Shown: positions 19,075-27,350, numbered from the stretch's first letter. The stretch is DNA of 37,500 bases from Bacillus sp. PK3_68 (GCF_003600835.1 NZ_NQYC01000002.1:265001-302500); one strand, 5' to 3'. Program-made: numbers and translations. Notes: generated by a model from the letters alone, not told the origin.

Positions 19075-19425
19075 TTATTCTATGATCTCATGTTTCATCG
19101 TACTAATATCTCCTTTTGCAAATCCTGCACACACTACTTCTTTATGTTTAGTAATGTAGTAGACATATTCATTTTTAGGTTCATCTTGATAAACAACATA
19201 AGCATAATGATACAGATAGTTTTTTCCGCCTAAAGGGTTATCATTAAAAAAAGTGATCTTCTTTATTTCCTTTTTTCTATAGCTTTTTTCTTTGTACAAA
19301 TATTCATGAAGAGCACTTATGGCTATTTCTTTTTCTTCTTTTTGCTTACTTGTCCAATACATATAATAAGCGCCTGAAATCATTAAAGCGAATATGAATA
19401 AGCTTAATAAAAGTTTTTTTCTCAT
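19075..19425 (-). CDS. Small membrane-anchored protein, DUF3139-like
   Basis: The 116-residue product begins MRKKLLLSLFIFALMISGAY, one N-terminal membrane helix or uncleaved signal, followed by an extracellular domain with YLYHYAYVVYQDEPKNEYVY, similar to the DUF3139 family of Bacillus. Start at 19425 because GAGG is 6 nt upstream; an ATG 12 bp earlier overlaps that site. Family function is not known. It is a lone gene ended by the strong terminator at 19034. Confidence 0.7.
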   Translation of the reverse strand: MRKKLLLSLFIFALMISGAYYMYWTSKQKEEKEIAISALHEYLYKEKSYRKKEIKKITFFNDNPLGGKNYLYHYAYVVYQDEPKNEYVYYITKHKEVVCAGFAKGDISTMKHEIIE

Positions 19426-19534
19426 AAACACCCTCATTTTTTTACAATTTTATCACTATTATACAAAATATGTATATGGGTGAGAGGGGTATAGATTTTA
19501 CACAACTTACAAGCTAGTTAGAAGGTTAAAAACC

Positions 19535-19645
19535 TTGATAAATCAACGATATATAAAATCCCGTTTAGAGAAAAAACAGGGGAAGAAGAAACATCCTAAT
19601 TTCGTGAGGGTGCTGTTCTTTGCTGGCTGCCTTCTTATGGGGGAT
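19535..19645 (+). repeat. Degenerate dispersed repeat, family A, copy 1
   Basis: The stretch starting TTGATAAATCAACGATATAT with AAAATCC following resembles 24922-24965 (TTGATAAACCAATGATGGAT) and the second half of 36759-36885 (CTAAATCAACAATATATAAA). Copies 1 and 2 stay similar for about 100 bp further. In translation the best copies read like KSTIYKIL-KEK, so this is probably a decayed coding element rather than a structural repeat. No intact gene remains in 19426-19749. Confidence 0.55.
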
Positions 19646-19749
19646 GTGAACTAAAGGCGCATGGAATATACAAAGAGTTTTGTGTTCTATTTAATGTTTT
19701 TATAGTAATGTGGAAATATAAGGATAGATAAGTGGACAGGAGAATTTAA

Positions 19750-20165
19750 ATGAAAAATTATTTATTTCATTAGCTTTATTAGTACTTACTGCTTGTCAGC
19801 CCAATCCACCAAAACTTTCTGCAACAGTTAATGAAGAGCAAATTAAGATTTATCAAGGAAGCTATTGTTGGAATGAAAACAGCAAGGAAGTTTGTGCAGA
19901 TACATCATCGCCTGAAGACATGGTAAAAGGGGATGTACCCACTGCAGTAGCCGAGGGAAGTAAATTAAAGCTTCATTTTGATTACCAGCCTAAAAAGGGG
20001 TCTCTAGGAGCAGATATTTGGAACAATGGTGAAGCCAGGGAGCAAAACATTGTTAATTCTGATACTATTATTCTTCCACGAGAGCCAGGTATTTATATTT
20101 ATAGCGTGTATGCTAATTGGGAAGAAGGAGACTCAAGCTATGTACTACAAGTTGAAGTTAAATAA
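19750..20165 (+). pseudogene. Lipoprotein gene with single-base frameshift in an A run
   Basis: ATG 19750 has a proper binding site (AGGAG), but the frame stops after seven codons. One base is missing in the run of A right after the ATG (five instead of six); with it restored the product is MKKLFISLALLVLTACQPNP onward, a lipoprotein of about 138 residues with lipobox LTAC, running open to 20165. The mature part is beta-rich (GIYIYSVYANWEEGDSSYVL at the C-terminus). It is either a recently inactivated gene, a phase-variable one, or an artefact of homopolymer sequencing error. Confidence 0.75.
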
Positions 20166-20252
20166 GACTTTAACACCCGGTATTTTTACTCTCGGTATCG
20201 GAGATTATGTTAATCTGTGGTCTACAAAACATTTTTATTATGAGGGATCAAA

Positions 20253-20687
20253 ATGACTGACGAAGTGTTAAGAAATGGTTTAAGAGTGCGATGCGAGCAA
20301 GGTGTTCATCCAGAAGTAAGAAGAGCATGTTTAGAGTTTGGTAAATGGATGCGGAAAGAATTTGATTTTCCTATTCGTGTGGTGGTGTATTTGAAAAAGG
20401 ATTATCAAATTAAAAACATAACCACTAAAGAGCTAGTTTCTGCTACCTTTTTTGCCCCTTATGATAAAGCTCAAGAGCCTTATATCAGAATTGCTACTGG
20501 TGATTATTTGGAATTGTTAGAGGAATTAGGCCAAGACAATGCCCTGGCTTCTATTCTTGTTTCTATTGCTCATGAAGTTGGACATTACTATCAATGGATT
20601 GATAATAAAGATTTACACGAAGATGAAGCCGAAGATTATGGCGAGTGTATGCTTGATTTATATGCTCAAACAAGAGAGCATCCATAG
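20253..20687 (+). CDS. Predicted zinc metalloprotease-like protein with HExxH motif
   Basis: The 144-residue cytoplasmic protein contains SIAHEVGHYYQW (about 108-119), an HExxH zinc-binding helix, followed by acidic EDEAEDYGECMLDLY (about 127-141) that can provide the third ligand, the pattern of minigluzincin/SprT-like peptidases. There is no signal peptide. ATG 20253 is preceded by GAGGG. It lies 87 bp after the frameshifted lipoprotein gene on the same strand and may be co-transcribed. No substrate can be inferred. Confidence 0.75.
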   Translation: MTDEVLRNGLRVRCEQGVHPEVRRACLEFGKWMRKEFDFPIRVVVYLKKDYQIKNITTKELVSATFFAPYDKAQEPYIRIATGDYLELLEELGQDNALASILVSIAHEVGHYYQWIDNKDLHEDEAEDYGECMLDLYAQTREHP

Positions 20688-20945
20688 AAGTATTTTTTAT
20701 AATTTCTATTAATTCATCTGAAATAAAATAGGATTTGCGTTTTTTTTTATAAGCAGAAGCAGATGATAGGGATGTTTGCTCATATATCTTCTGGTTATTT
20801 GATGAGATATTCGGGTTATTTCTGTCATTTCACTTATAGCTACCCAATTTTCCGCCTCACGTGCTCTCGCCTTAGGAAAGGCTGGTAAGCAGGTGTGAAA
20901 TTGTATAAAAAAGAAGGGAAGTCAACTCAGCATTAAAAAAGTTTT
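20688..20945 (+). other. Gene-free stretch with degenerate repeat family B, copy 1
   Basis: Bases 20762-20860 resemble 32808-32895 (shared blocks such as TTTGCTCATaTAtCTTCTG against CTTGCTCATcTAcCTTCTG, then ACTTAT and CCAATTT). Both look like decayed copies of one coding element. No intact gene is present. Confidence 0.5.
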
Positions 20946-20951
20946 AATATT

Positions 20952-20995
20952 AAAAGCCTAATTTCTCAGTGTTAAAATTGAGAAATTAGGCTTTT
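20952..20995. terminator. Bidirectional terminator, 17-bp stem
   Basis: AAAAGCCTAATTTCTCA (20952-20968) and its exact complement (20979-20995) with a 10-nt loop. It lies between converging genes (20253 plus, 21060 minus) and serves both. Confidence 0.9.
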
Positions 20996-21059
20996 CCGTT
21001 GTTCCTTTCAAGCATCTGACTGCAAAGTAATTAGAATAGTATCTCTCATTCCTTATGAT

Positions 21060-21767
21060 TTAATCGATTCTTCTTTTTCTATAAATAACTACGGTGATGA
21101 CGATCGATACAGCTACCCACACCAGTAGCACAAGGATATGTTCAATAATCCCGCTCAATCCTTTTCCGCTGCTCAACCCAAACCAAATGGCGTTTAGTTG
21201 CTCGTTTGGTAAATAATCGATGATCTTTATGAGAACTTTATTGTCTACCATGGATTTCATCATAGAACTCATTCCAAAGACGACTAATACAGGCATTCCA
21301 ATAATACTCGTTTCCATTACTGTTCTTGAAAGTAAGCCAAGAATAGTTCCTGTTGCAATGTAAAAGAACAAACCTAACACGATACTTATTGAAAACAACA
21401 GGGGGGAAGGAACCTTATAATCTGATAAGAAAATGGAACCAATAATAACAAGAATCGTCATAACAGCAGATAAAGCACTTTTCCCTACAAAAATTTCAGC
21501 TGTGCTAGCGGGTGACAGCAGCAATCCTCTCAATGTATTTTTCTCTTTTTCTTCTGCTACCATGGCAGCTTGAATGAAAGCACCTGCAATGACAAGGGCA
21601 AGGTTGATCGGATAAGTGTTTAAGGCTGCACTTTCTTCACCCATGCGACTTAACATAGCTGCAAACACTAAAGGAATGGCTAATGTAAAGATGATGTAAG
21701 AATTTCTTTGAAGGTCTTTCCAATCTTTTATAAATATTGCATTTACTCGTTTAAATGAAAATGTCAT
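21060..21767 (-). CDS. ABC-2 type exporter permease
   Basis: The 235-residue protein has about six membrane helices and the AEEKEKNTLRGLLLSPAS loop typical of ABC-2 permeases (the conserved E-K-T-L coupling region). Its start overlaps the last base of the ATPase gene, so it is co-translated with it. Families of this type export drugs, peptides or sodium; the NatAB-like and antibiotic-exporter groups are similar, and the substrate cannot be told. It is shorter than many ABC-2 permeases. Confidence 0.85.
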   Translation of the reverse strand: MTFSFKRVNAIFIKDWKDLQRNSYIIFTLAIPLVFAAMLSRMGEESAALNTYPINLALVIAGAFIQAAMVAEEKEKNTLRGLLLSPASTAEIFVGKSALSAVMTILVIIGSIFLSDYKVPSPLLFSISIVLGLFFYIATGTILGLLSRTVMETSIIGMPVLVVFGMSSMMKSMVDNKVLIKIIDYLPNEQLNAIWFGLSSGKGLSGIIEHILVLLVWVAVSIVITVVIYRKRRID

Positions 21768-22612
21768 TATAAATTCCTCCCTGTTAATTGTACGAAAATG
21801 TCTCCAAGTGTTGGCTCATTAGAGTGAATGGTTAAAATCTCCCCATCCTTCATATATTGGTGGATTTTCTCTGCTCCTTCTTCGTCTTTATCAACCACAA
21901 CTGTACGATTTCCTTTTAATAAAAGTGTAATAGATGAATTTTCTTGCTGTGCTCTTATATTCTGAGGTGTATCTAGTAGTTTGATCTCCCCATTATTTAG
22001 GAAAGCCACTCGATCACAAAGGGCTTCTGCCTCTTGCATATCATGGGTAGTTAAAAAAATGGTCGTTCCTTCTCGATTCAACTTTTTTAGGCCCTCATGA
22101 ATATGCTTTGTATTGACCGGGTCTAAGGCAGAGGTTGGTTCGTCTAAGAAGAGAAGATCAGGTTTATGTAAAATCGCCCGCGCCAATGTGACTCGCTGCT
22201 TCATCCCTTTGGATAGCTTTTGAATGGGTTTCTTTTTATCGTTTATTAGGTTAACGGCTTCAAGAACCTCATCGATTCTGCTTTTGTCCACTTCATATAA
22301 ATCACAATATAATGCAAGATTATCAAATATACTCAGGCGATCATAAAGGCCGCTATTATCCGTTAAAATGCCAATTCTCTTCATATAACTCGGGTCCTTT
22401 AATTTATTGATGGATTCTCCAAACACTTTCACCTCTCCAGCTGTCGGGTGAAGTTGCGCAGTTAATATTTTAATGGTTGTCGTTTTGCCAGAACCACTTG
22501 GTCCTAAGAAACCAATCGTTTCTCCTTTTTTCACTTCAAAGTTTACATTTTTCAAGGCCATATTGTTTTCAAACGATTTAACAAGTTTTTTTACCTCAAT
22601 AACATTCTCCAT
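21767..22612 (-). CDS. ABC transporter ATPase
   Basis: A complete ATPase of about 281 residues: Walker A GPSGSGKTTT, Q-loop region, signature LSKGMKQRVTLARA, Walker B LLFLDEPTSALDP and the switch His in TTHDMQEAE. It powers the permease encoded next with a one-base overlap. I choose ATG 22612 (AAGGAG 8 nt upstream); ATG 22618 is only 2 nt from that site. The C-terminal extension is typical of exporter ATPases. No regulator gene is adjacent. Confidence 0.9.
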   Translation of the reverse strand: MENVIEVKKLVKSFENNMALKNVNFEVKKGETIGFLGPSGSGKTTTIKILTAQLHPTAGEVKVFGESINKLKDPSYMKRIGILTDNSGLYDRLSIFDNLALYCDLYEVDKSRIDEVLEAVNLINDKKKPIQKLSKGMKQRVTLARAILHKPDLLFLDEPTSALDPVNTKHIHEGLKKLNREGTTIFLTTHDMQEAEALCDRVAFLNNGEIKLLDTPQNIRAQQENSSITLLLKGNRTVVVDKDEEGAEKIHQYMKDGEILTIHSNEPTLGDIFVQLTGRNL

Positions 22613-22904
22613 TTTCATTACTCCTTCTCGCGTTTTCGTTTTCTTGATTCAAGTTTAGCTGTGATATAAAACAAACGCAGTAATATCAAGGTGAAAAGAG
22701 TATAAGAGGGGATGAATGGAACCAAATTTCAGGTGAATGGATAGCTAATGGGGGCAAGAATAGAACAAAGTTGGGCCTATTACGACTGTTCTATTTTCTT
22801 ATGGGGCTAATATGGCGGTTGAGTGGAAGAAGGAGAAGAAGGAGTAAAACTCTTTGTTATAGAAAGAGAACACAAGTGATTTTTTTATAAGGGGATGATT
22901 CTTA
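22613..22904. other. Intergenic stretch with repeat family C, copy 1
   Basis: Bases 22706-22745 (AGAGGGGATGAATGGAACCA, then AATTTCAG) recur at 32947-32985 with few changes. One frame reads RGDEWNQISGEW against RGDKWNQISDEW, suggesting a decayed coding element. Otherwise nothing is seen. Confidence 0.5.
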
Positions 22905-23354
22905 TTGAAAACTATCCAAAAGATGTATGAGCATTTAAATTGGGCTAATCAACGTATTCTTGAGATATTGCAAAGCATCGAAGAGGAGAATCAAGAGGTG
23001 AGCCGTTTATTTTCACATATCCTGTTTTCAGAGAAAGTATGGATAACTAGACTGCGAGGGTTGGAGAGTTCAGAACTGCCCATTTGGTCAGAGGTCGATA
23101 TAGAATTCTGTGCAAAACTCGTTATGCAAAATGAAGAGAGCTTAACAACGTTTTTTACTAATTTAGCACACACTGACATGGATAAAATAATAACCTACAC
23201 GAATAGTAAAGGAATCAAGTTTAAGAATTCTGTGCGGGATATTTTAATTCATGTAGCATTGCATGGACAGTATCATCGAGGACAGATTAACTCACGACTT
23301 CGGGCAAATGGTATGGAACCAGTTAATATTGACTTTATTACATTTATGAGATAG
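22905..23354 (+). CDS. DinB-like metal-binding four-helix protein
   Basis: The 149-residue protein matches the DinB/YfiT fold: YEHLNWANQRI near the start, LFSHILFSEKVW (about 36-47) and HVALHGQYHRGQI (about 120-132), which supply the three metal-ligand His positions. DinB-like proteins are often thiol-dependent transferases of unknown substrate in Bacillus. Translation apparently starts at TTG 22905, with AAGGGG 10 nt upstream. It stands as a single gene. Confidence 0.82.
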   Translation: MKTIQKMYEHLNWANQRILEILQSIEEENQEVSRLFSHILFSEKVWITRLRGLESSELPIWSEVDIEFCAKLVMQNEESLTTFFTNLAHTDMDKIITYTNSKGIKFKNSVRDILIHVALHGQYHRGQINSRLRANGMEPVNIDFITFMR

Positions 23355-23614
23355 ATGCATCTAGGTTCCATGCCTAGTTTATAATAGGCATATACATTCC
23401 ACTAATGAGGGCGTGAAACAATGATTCTGTGAACTAAACTGTTCACCTCCTACCTGTAGAAACGTTAGTTGAAAGTTCAAATATAAACTTTGTTTTAATG
23501 CAATAAAGAGATACTTTGTTACGCTGATTAAGGAGCCGATCTGAAGAAGTCTCTTTATCATCCTTTACATGTGTTTAATTAAAATTTATTTTACCGGGCG
23601 AAGGGGATATCAAA

Positions 23615-24169
23615 GTGAGTAAACCAGAGTTATATATCAGTTTAGTTGTAGGTCCAAATTGTGACATGGAATCATATGCGTTAAGATCAACATTTGAGTA
23701 TTTTGGGGCAAGAGTTACAATGCACTGGATAGGAAGGCCCAATGATCTTGTTGATGTTTTATCTGGTGAAGAACGTGATAATAAAGTTGATTATTTAATA
23801 TTAAATTTTCATGGAGATGAAGGAAGATTTTGCATGCCTGAACTAGGTGAGGATATTTATGAACCTGGCGAGCCAAGAGGAGAATTTTTTGATGTTCAAG
23901 ATGTTGTGAAGCATTCGAGCTTGAAAAATATAAAAGTGATAGCTCCTGGATGTACATTAGGAACAACCTCGCTAGCAGCAGCATTTCTTGCATCTGGTTG
24001 TCATTCATATATTGGTCCAAATGATTATATAGACGGTAATTCTAATTTAATATTTGTGGTGCGATTTTTCTACGAATTGATCAATAATAACAAAAGTCAA
24101 CAAGAAGCGTTTGAAATCGCAAAGAGTATAGATCAAGAAACCTCAATGTATCAAATTTATTTATCTTAA
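23615..24169 (+). CDS. Small stand-alone caspase-fold (CHAT-like) protein
   Basis: The 184-residue protein reads as a minimal clan CD peptidase fold: YLILNFHGDEG with His66, then VIAPGCTLGTTSLAAAFLAS with Cys113, followed by GCHSYIGPNDY and FFYELINNNKSQQEAFEIAK, the strand-helix order of CHAT C-termini. His66/Cys113 would form the catalytic dyad. It starts at GTG 23615 with AAGGGG 8 nt upstream. There is no other domain, signal peptide or adjoining sensor gene. Family assignment is from pattern only; a non-peptidase relative of the same fold is possible. Confidence 0.62.
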   Translation: MSKPELYISLVVGPNCDMESYALRSTFEYFGARVTMHWIGRPNDLVDVLSGEERDNKVDYLILNFHGDEGRFCMPELGEDIYEPGEPRGEFFDVQDVVKHSSLKNIKVIAPGCTLGTTSLAAAFLASGCHSYIGPNDYIDGNSNLIFVVRFFYELINNNKSQQEAFEIAKSIDQETSMYQIYLS

Positions 24170-24193
24170 GTAATTTTCAATTAGAAGCAGACA

Positions 24194-24280
24194 CCAAAAC
24201 CAATTATTCAGGATTGCTATTCTAGAGTCTTTACTCTTGTAGAGAATGCAAACACTATCGGAGAGCTCAATGTAGATTAA
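24194..24280 (+). pseudogene. Detached C-terminal fragment of a lipoprotein gene
   Basis: This stop-terminated frame encodes PIIQDCYSRVFTLVENANTI and a further GELNVD, closely matching the C-terminus of the lipoprotein at 29986-30540 (TIQDCYSRVFSIIENAKNTG). The nucleotide similarity begins just after the CHAT-like gene. It is the tail of a second, otherwise lost copy of that lipoprotein gene. Confidence 0.8.
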
Positions 24281-24318
24281 GCGAGTTGTCTTTTTAGACT
24301 AAAGCCTAATCAAAAAAC

Positions 24319-24350
24319 AAATGCCATATAATAGTGATTATATGGCATTT
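24319..24350. terminator. Hairpin downstream of the CHAT-like gene
   Basis: AAATGCCATATAA (24319-24331) and its exact complement (24338-24350), loop of 6 nt, with an A run before it. Probable terminator for transcripts in either direction. Confidence 0.65.
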
Positions 24351-24431
24351 ATGATATAACACATCCGGTCGCAGAAGTATTTATTTTAATAAACAGACAT
24401 GCAATTGTATAAAATATCTTCGTCGATAAAG

Positions 24432-24463
24432 ACCCTAATTTATTTATGAAATTAGGGTTTTTT
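24432..24463 (+). terminator. Rho-independent terminator
   Basis: ACCCTAATTT (24432-24441) and AAATTAGGGT (24449-24458) pair, followed by TTTTTT. It lies between converging genes. Confidence 0.8.
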
Positions 24464-24481
24464 CACTGAGCTTCTGTTAGT

Positions 24482-24730
24482 TTATTTAATTTTAGAGATA
24501 CTAAATTTCTTTTGAGAGAAACAATAAGCTAATGTAGCAGTTAACAAAGTCAACAGTAGCGGACTTGAAGTAGTTCCAAACACTACTTCTTGACTAAAAT
24601 TCTCCTCTGTTGCAGAGAAATGTGGAGTATAAAAAGCTGTTAGAAGCCACCCCGATAAAACTTGAAATACTGTATAGAGCAATAAAAAACTAATTATAAA
24701 TACGAAGTATTTTTTCAAATTCCTCACCAC
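24482..24730 (-). CDS. Small membrane protein, unknown function
   Basis: The 82-residue product has two predicted membrane helices (about 8-30 and 55-72) separated by an outward, polar segment (FYTPHFSATEENFSQE), and ends in a basic tail. The start is uncertain: GTG codons at 24730 and 24727 and a TTG at 24718 are possible, with GTGAGG as the only binding-site-like element. No family recognised. It is a single gene converging on the terminators to its left. Confidence 0.55.
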   Translation of the reverse strand: MVRNLKKYFVFIISFLLLYTVFQVLSGWLLTAFYTPHFSATEENFSQEVVFGTTSSPLLLTLLTATLAYCFSQKKFSISKIK

Positions 24731-24921
24731 TTTTTACAATATTTTGTAATTGGAGTATATCATATATTTTCTTGTTTCACTAACCTTGATTTGCCAAACT
24801 TTATAACTTTATTAGAGTAGGTTTTACTGGGATAAAATCAGTAACAATGATCAACTATTTCTTAAGGGTATAAAACCTATCATTTTTATGTACGCTTGGT
24901 CTGTGAGGAATTCTAGAAAGC

Positions 24922-25035
24922 TTGATAAACCAATGATGGATAAAATCCTGTAGAGGAAAAAAATGTAGAACGAAATTTCTTGTTGAGGAACTTATTTGTC
25001 CAGGAGTTTTCTGCTTATAGGGTTATATGGACTGG
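24922..25035 (+). repeat. Degenerate dispersed repeat, family A, copy 2
   Basis: TTGATAAACCAATGATGGAT and the following AAAATCCTGTAGAGG match copy 1 at 19535; both also share a later block resembling TTTTCTGCTTATAGGG against CTGCCTTCTTATGGGG. No intact gene is present between 24731 and 25128. Confidence 0.5.
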
Positions 25036-25066
25036 AGAGGTGTAGAACATACATAAATTCCATTTA

Positions 25067-25095
25067 TTGCGAATCCCATGTTTTTTTGTTAATAT
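25067..25095 (+). promoter_or_regulatory. Promoter of the MarR-type regulator operon
   Basis: -35 TTGCGA (25067-25072) and -10 TAATAT (25090-25095), spacer 17 bp. The -10 is overlapped by the palindrome at 25092-25114, so a bound regulator would block transcription. Confidence 0.65.
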
Positions 25096-25114
25096 ATCGT
25101 ATTATACGATATAT
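25092..25114. promoter_or_regulatory. 23-bp perfect palindrome, probable MarR operator
   Basis: Arms ATATATCGTAT and ATACGATATAT around one central T. It lies directly before the ribosome binding site of the MarR-type gene and over its promoter, the usual place for autorepression by MarR regulators. Confidence 0.8.
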
Positions 25115-25128
25115 GAGAGGTGTAAATT

Positions 25129-25545
25129 ATGGATGCTAGTCTCATTAATGAAGCATGGACCGATCTTTATTACTATTTGCATTACAAGCATGAGGAATCT
25201 CTAACCCATCAAAATATTAGATGTATGCAAGCTATTAAGAAAAATAAAGATGCAACGGTACAGTTTCTTTCGAAAGTATTAGATGTTACACATCATACAA
25301 CGTCTGAGCATATTAAAAGGCTTATACAAAAAGGCTATGTAGAGAAGGAACGCTCTCTTCAAGACAGAAGGGTTGTCTACGTGAAACTTACGAAACTGGG
25401 AGAAGAAGTACTTAAGAAAAATACAGAGCTGGATGAGGAAAAACTAAAAATAATCTTAGGTCGTTTTGATGCTGAAGAACAAGCACAGATTATAGAGACG
25501 TTTGTTTTATTAAGAAGGGAGGTTAAACATGTCTTTTCTTGTTAA
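25129..25545 (+). CDS. MarR-family transcriptional regulator
   Basis: The 138-residue protein has the MarR winged helix: VQFLSKVLDVTHHTTSEHIK (about 45-64) as helix-turn-helix and RLIQKGYVEKERSLQDRRVV (about 65-84) as wing with the conserved D-x-R. Flanking helices form the dimer interface. Start ATG 25129 follows GAGAGGTG. It probably represses its own operon through the palindrome upstream. It overlaps the next gene, a small membrane protein, which is its likely target. There are few cysteines apart from Cys29 and the terminal Cys138, so thiol sensing is possible but not shown. Confidence 0.9.
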   Translation: MDASLINEAWTDLYYYLHYKHEESLTHQNIRCMQAIKKNKDATVQFLSKVLDVTHHTTSEHIKRLIQKGYVEKERSLQDRRVVYVKLTKLGEEVLKKNTELDEEKLKIILGRFDAEEQAQIIETFVLLRREVKHVFSC

Positions 25546-25870
25546 GGTTAGTGTCTCAGCCTGTATCATTGGACTAGTTACTATTCTTGCTAAATATTCA
25601 CCTAAATATGGGGGGATTGTAGCTGCCCTTCCTCTTGTTAGTTTATTAAGTCTTTTTTGGCTATATATACAGGGGGAGCAATCAAACAATTTAAGTCAGT
25701 TTTTATTCGGGGTACTTTATGGCCTGCCCAGTACAATAATCTTGGTTTTTATTGTGGCTGTTGCTCTAAAGTATTCCACTCCATTCTCGATCTCCATCAT
25801 CCTCGGAATCAGCGGATGGGGTCTATGTTTATTCTTACAGAAGTTCTTACTATCAAATATGTACTCTTAA
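25529..25870 (+). CDS. Small four-helix membrane protein, DUF3147-like
   Basis: The 113-residue protein is almost wholly hydrophobic, with four predicted helices, and has PKYGGIVAALPLVSLLSLFW, which resembles the DUF3147 family. It overlaps the end of the MarR gene by 17 bp and its binding site GGGAGG lies within it, so the two are co-translated. Family function is unknown; MarR partnership suggests export or stress protection. Confidence 0.72.
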   Translation: MSFLVKVSVSACIIGLVTILAKYSPKYGGIVAALPLVSLLSLFWLYIQGEQSNNLSQFLFGVLYGLPSTIILVFIVAVALKYSTPFSISIILGISGWGLCLFLQKFLLSNMYS

Positions 25871-26008
25871 ATTTCGGGCATCAAACGTTAGGGAAACTAA
25901 GGGGATATAGCGCATACTTCCTTTTGACCGGTCATAAAAATTTGAATATCCTGATAATAATATAGACTTTTATGGTGAATTGTTCTTTATAAAGAAGGTG
26001 AAAGTAAA

Positions 26009-26297
26009 ATGGCAATAGTACTTGCATTAACAATTTTAATAGTAGGTCTTATACTTGCCTTTAAATTAAGTCAGGGAAAATCAACTAAAAAAATACATAG
26101 TATGGGGAACAACTACAATATTAATAATGGCCCCGCCCTTTTCATGGCCAGTATCTATCTTGTTTGGTATAAGTCAAGGAGATGGTTTTGCAGCAATCGG
26201 ATTAATGATGTTATTGTTTCCACTTTTCTTCTTAATAGGACTTGTTACCCTTCTAATAGGGATTTTTAAAAAAAGCAGTACGAATAAATCTATTTAG
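26009..26297 (+). pseudogene. Small membrane protein gene with +1 frameshift in an A run
   Basis: ATG 26009 (AAGGTG upstream) opens MAIVLALTILIVGLILAFKL, and the frame is lost at a run of seven A near 26087. With six A the reading continues through MAPPFSWPVSILFGISQGDG and LFPLFFLIGLVTLLIGIFKK to a stop at 26297, giving about 95 residues with three membrane helices. A terminator follows 10 bp later. As in the lipoprotein gene at 19750 the lesion is one base in a homopolymer, so sequencing error must be considered. Confidence 0.72.
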
Positions 26298-26306
26298 CAG
26301 GCAAAG

Positions 26307-26339
26307 AAAGCTTTAGAGGCAATCTTCTAAAGCTTTTTT
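26307..26339 (+). terminator. Rho-independent terminator
   Basis: AAAGCTTTAGA (26307-26317) and its complement (26326-26336), then T. It ends the membrane-protein pseudogene unit. Confidence 0.85.
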
Positions 26340-26374
26340 ACTTTGTATAACAGAGCTTATGTTAATCAAAGGGG

Positions 26375-26730
26375 AGTTGGAATTCTTAAACGAAAACCTA
26401 TACTCACTGTTATTATGTTAGCAGCCACGCCTCTTTCAATCATATCCCATATGATGAAATATCCTATCGAAAATAAGCGCGACGACATTCAAGAGCCTTC
26501 GGTAACGTAGAAAAATAAGCTTTTGGCCGGTCCAACTTTAAACTTAAATTGATACAAGTTGCACACTTGGAAGAATCAAATGCATATGTTGTTCTTTATA
26601 GAGTTGATTCGAATAATCATAAGGCCATTTTAGAAGAAAGGCCTCAATGGAAATCTTCAAATTATTCATAGTGTTACTACCACCAGTGGCTTAGTTTATG
26701 AAGGAATTTATATTACCTTCAAATACTAAG
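26375..26730 (+). pseudogene. Decayed coding remnants
   Basis: Short open stretches read KRKPILTVIMLAATPLSIIS (near 26390) and KLIQVAHLEESNAYVVLYRV (near 26550), then GLVYEGIYITFKY (near 26692), in different frames and broken by stops. They look like one former exported or lipoprotein-type gene of about 110 residues that has lost start and frame. No family recognised. Confidence 0.45.
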
Positions 26731-26835
26731 GCTTGATTTGTTTCTCCATCTCTTCTCCAACTTCTTAGTTAATCTCCCCTTTTTCTGTTTTGAACCATGC
26801 AGGGTTTAATAACTCAGAATATTTGTGATCCTTCG

Positions 26836-26857
26836 AAACGGCGTTTAGCCGTTTTTT
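26836..26857 (+). terminator. Rho-independent terminator
   Basis: AAACGGC (26836-26842) and GCCGTTT (26848-26854) with a 5-nt loop and T run. It lies in the gene-free region before the Fur-box promoter and insulates it from the left. Confidence 0.75.
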
Positions 26858-27074
26858 CCTATTATTCATTTTTCAGGTATCAAGCTTATAGATCAAACAA
26901 CTAATGAAAATATATCTCTGTCTATGCCTGCATAGATAGAACAAAGAGACCAAAAATTTATTTTTCTAAATAGCAATCAGCATGTTGAATTGAGTTGGAC
27001 GGCATTCAATTATAGATACTTATGAAATAAAACATAGGCTTGTTAATGAGAAGGTAGAAAAAGCAACAGATTAC

Positions 27075-27104
27075 TTGACGTTGATAATCATTATCAATTA
27101 CTAT
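27075..27104 (+). promoter_or_regulatory. Promoter embedded in Fur sites
   Basis: -35 TTGACG (27075-27080) and -10 TACTAT (27099-27104), spacer 18 bp. The spacer is occupied by a perfect Fur 7-1-7 site, so transcription should be shut off when iron is plentiful. Confidence 0.7.
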
Positions 27105-27131
27105 ATTTAATAGATAATGAAAATCGTTATC
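27082..27131. promoter_or_regulatory. Two Fur boxes
   Basis: TGATAATCATTATCA at 27082-27096 is a perfect Bacillus 7-1-7 Fur box, inside a promoter. A second, weaker site GATAATGAAAATCGTTATC spans 27113-27131. Paired Fur boxes over a promoter are typical of strongly iron-repressed genes. No large iron-uptake gene follows; the first frames downstream are the Cys-rich peptide at 27351 and then the genes up to the FbpA-like gene at 29195. Confidence 0.85.
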
Positions 27132-27350
27132 AATTAGGGTGGCGGATAACTTATAAAACTTTTTCCCTTTTCTTTGTTAGTAAAGACTGCAAGTTATGTG
27201 GATTTTAGATAAAAGTATTAATATCCATCTCAATAAACAGAGGGCTATATTGAAGGGAAATTACAAATCTTGAAGTTCTTTGCTGATCAGGTCAATAAAG
27301 AACATGAACTAAGAAGTAAGAAGACGAATCTGTATGGGGAGGGCAAGATC

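Noticed and set aside
23379-23561. Minus-strand frame of about 60 codons after the DinB-like gene
   Set aside because: No ribosome binding site and composition unlike a real protein; treated as noise in a 260-bp intergenic region.
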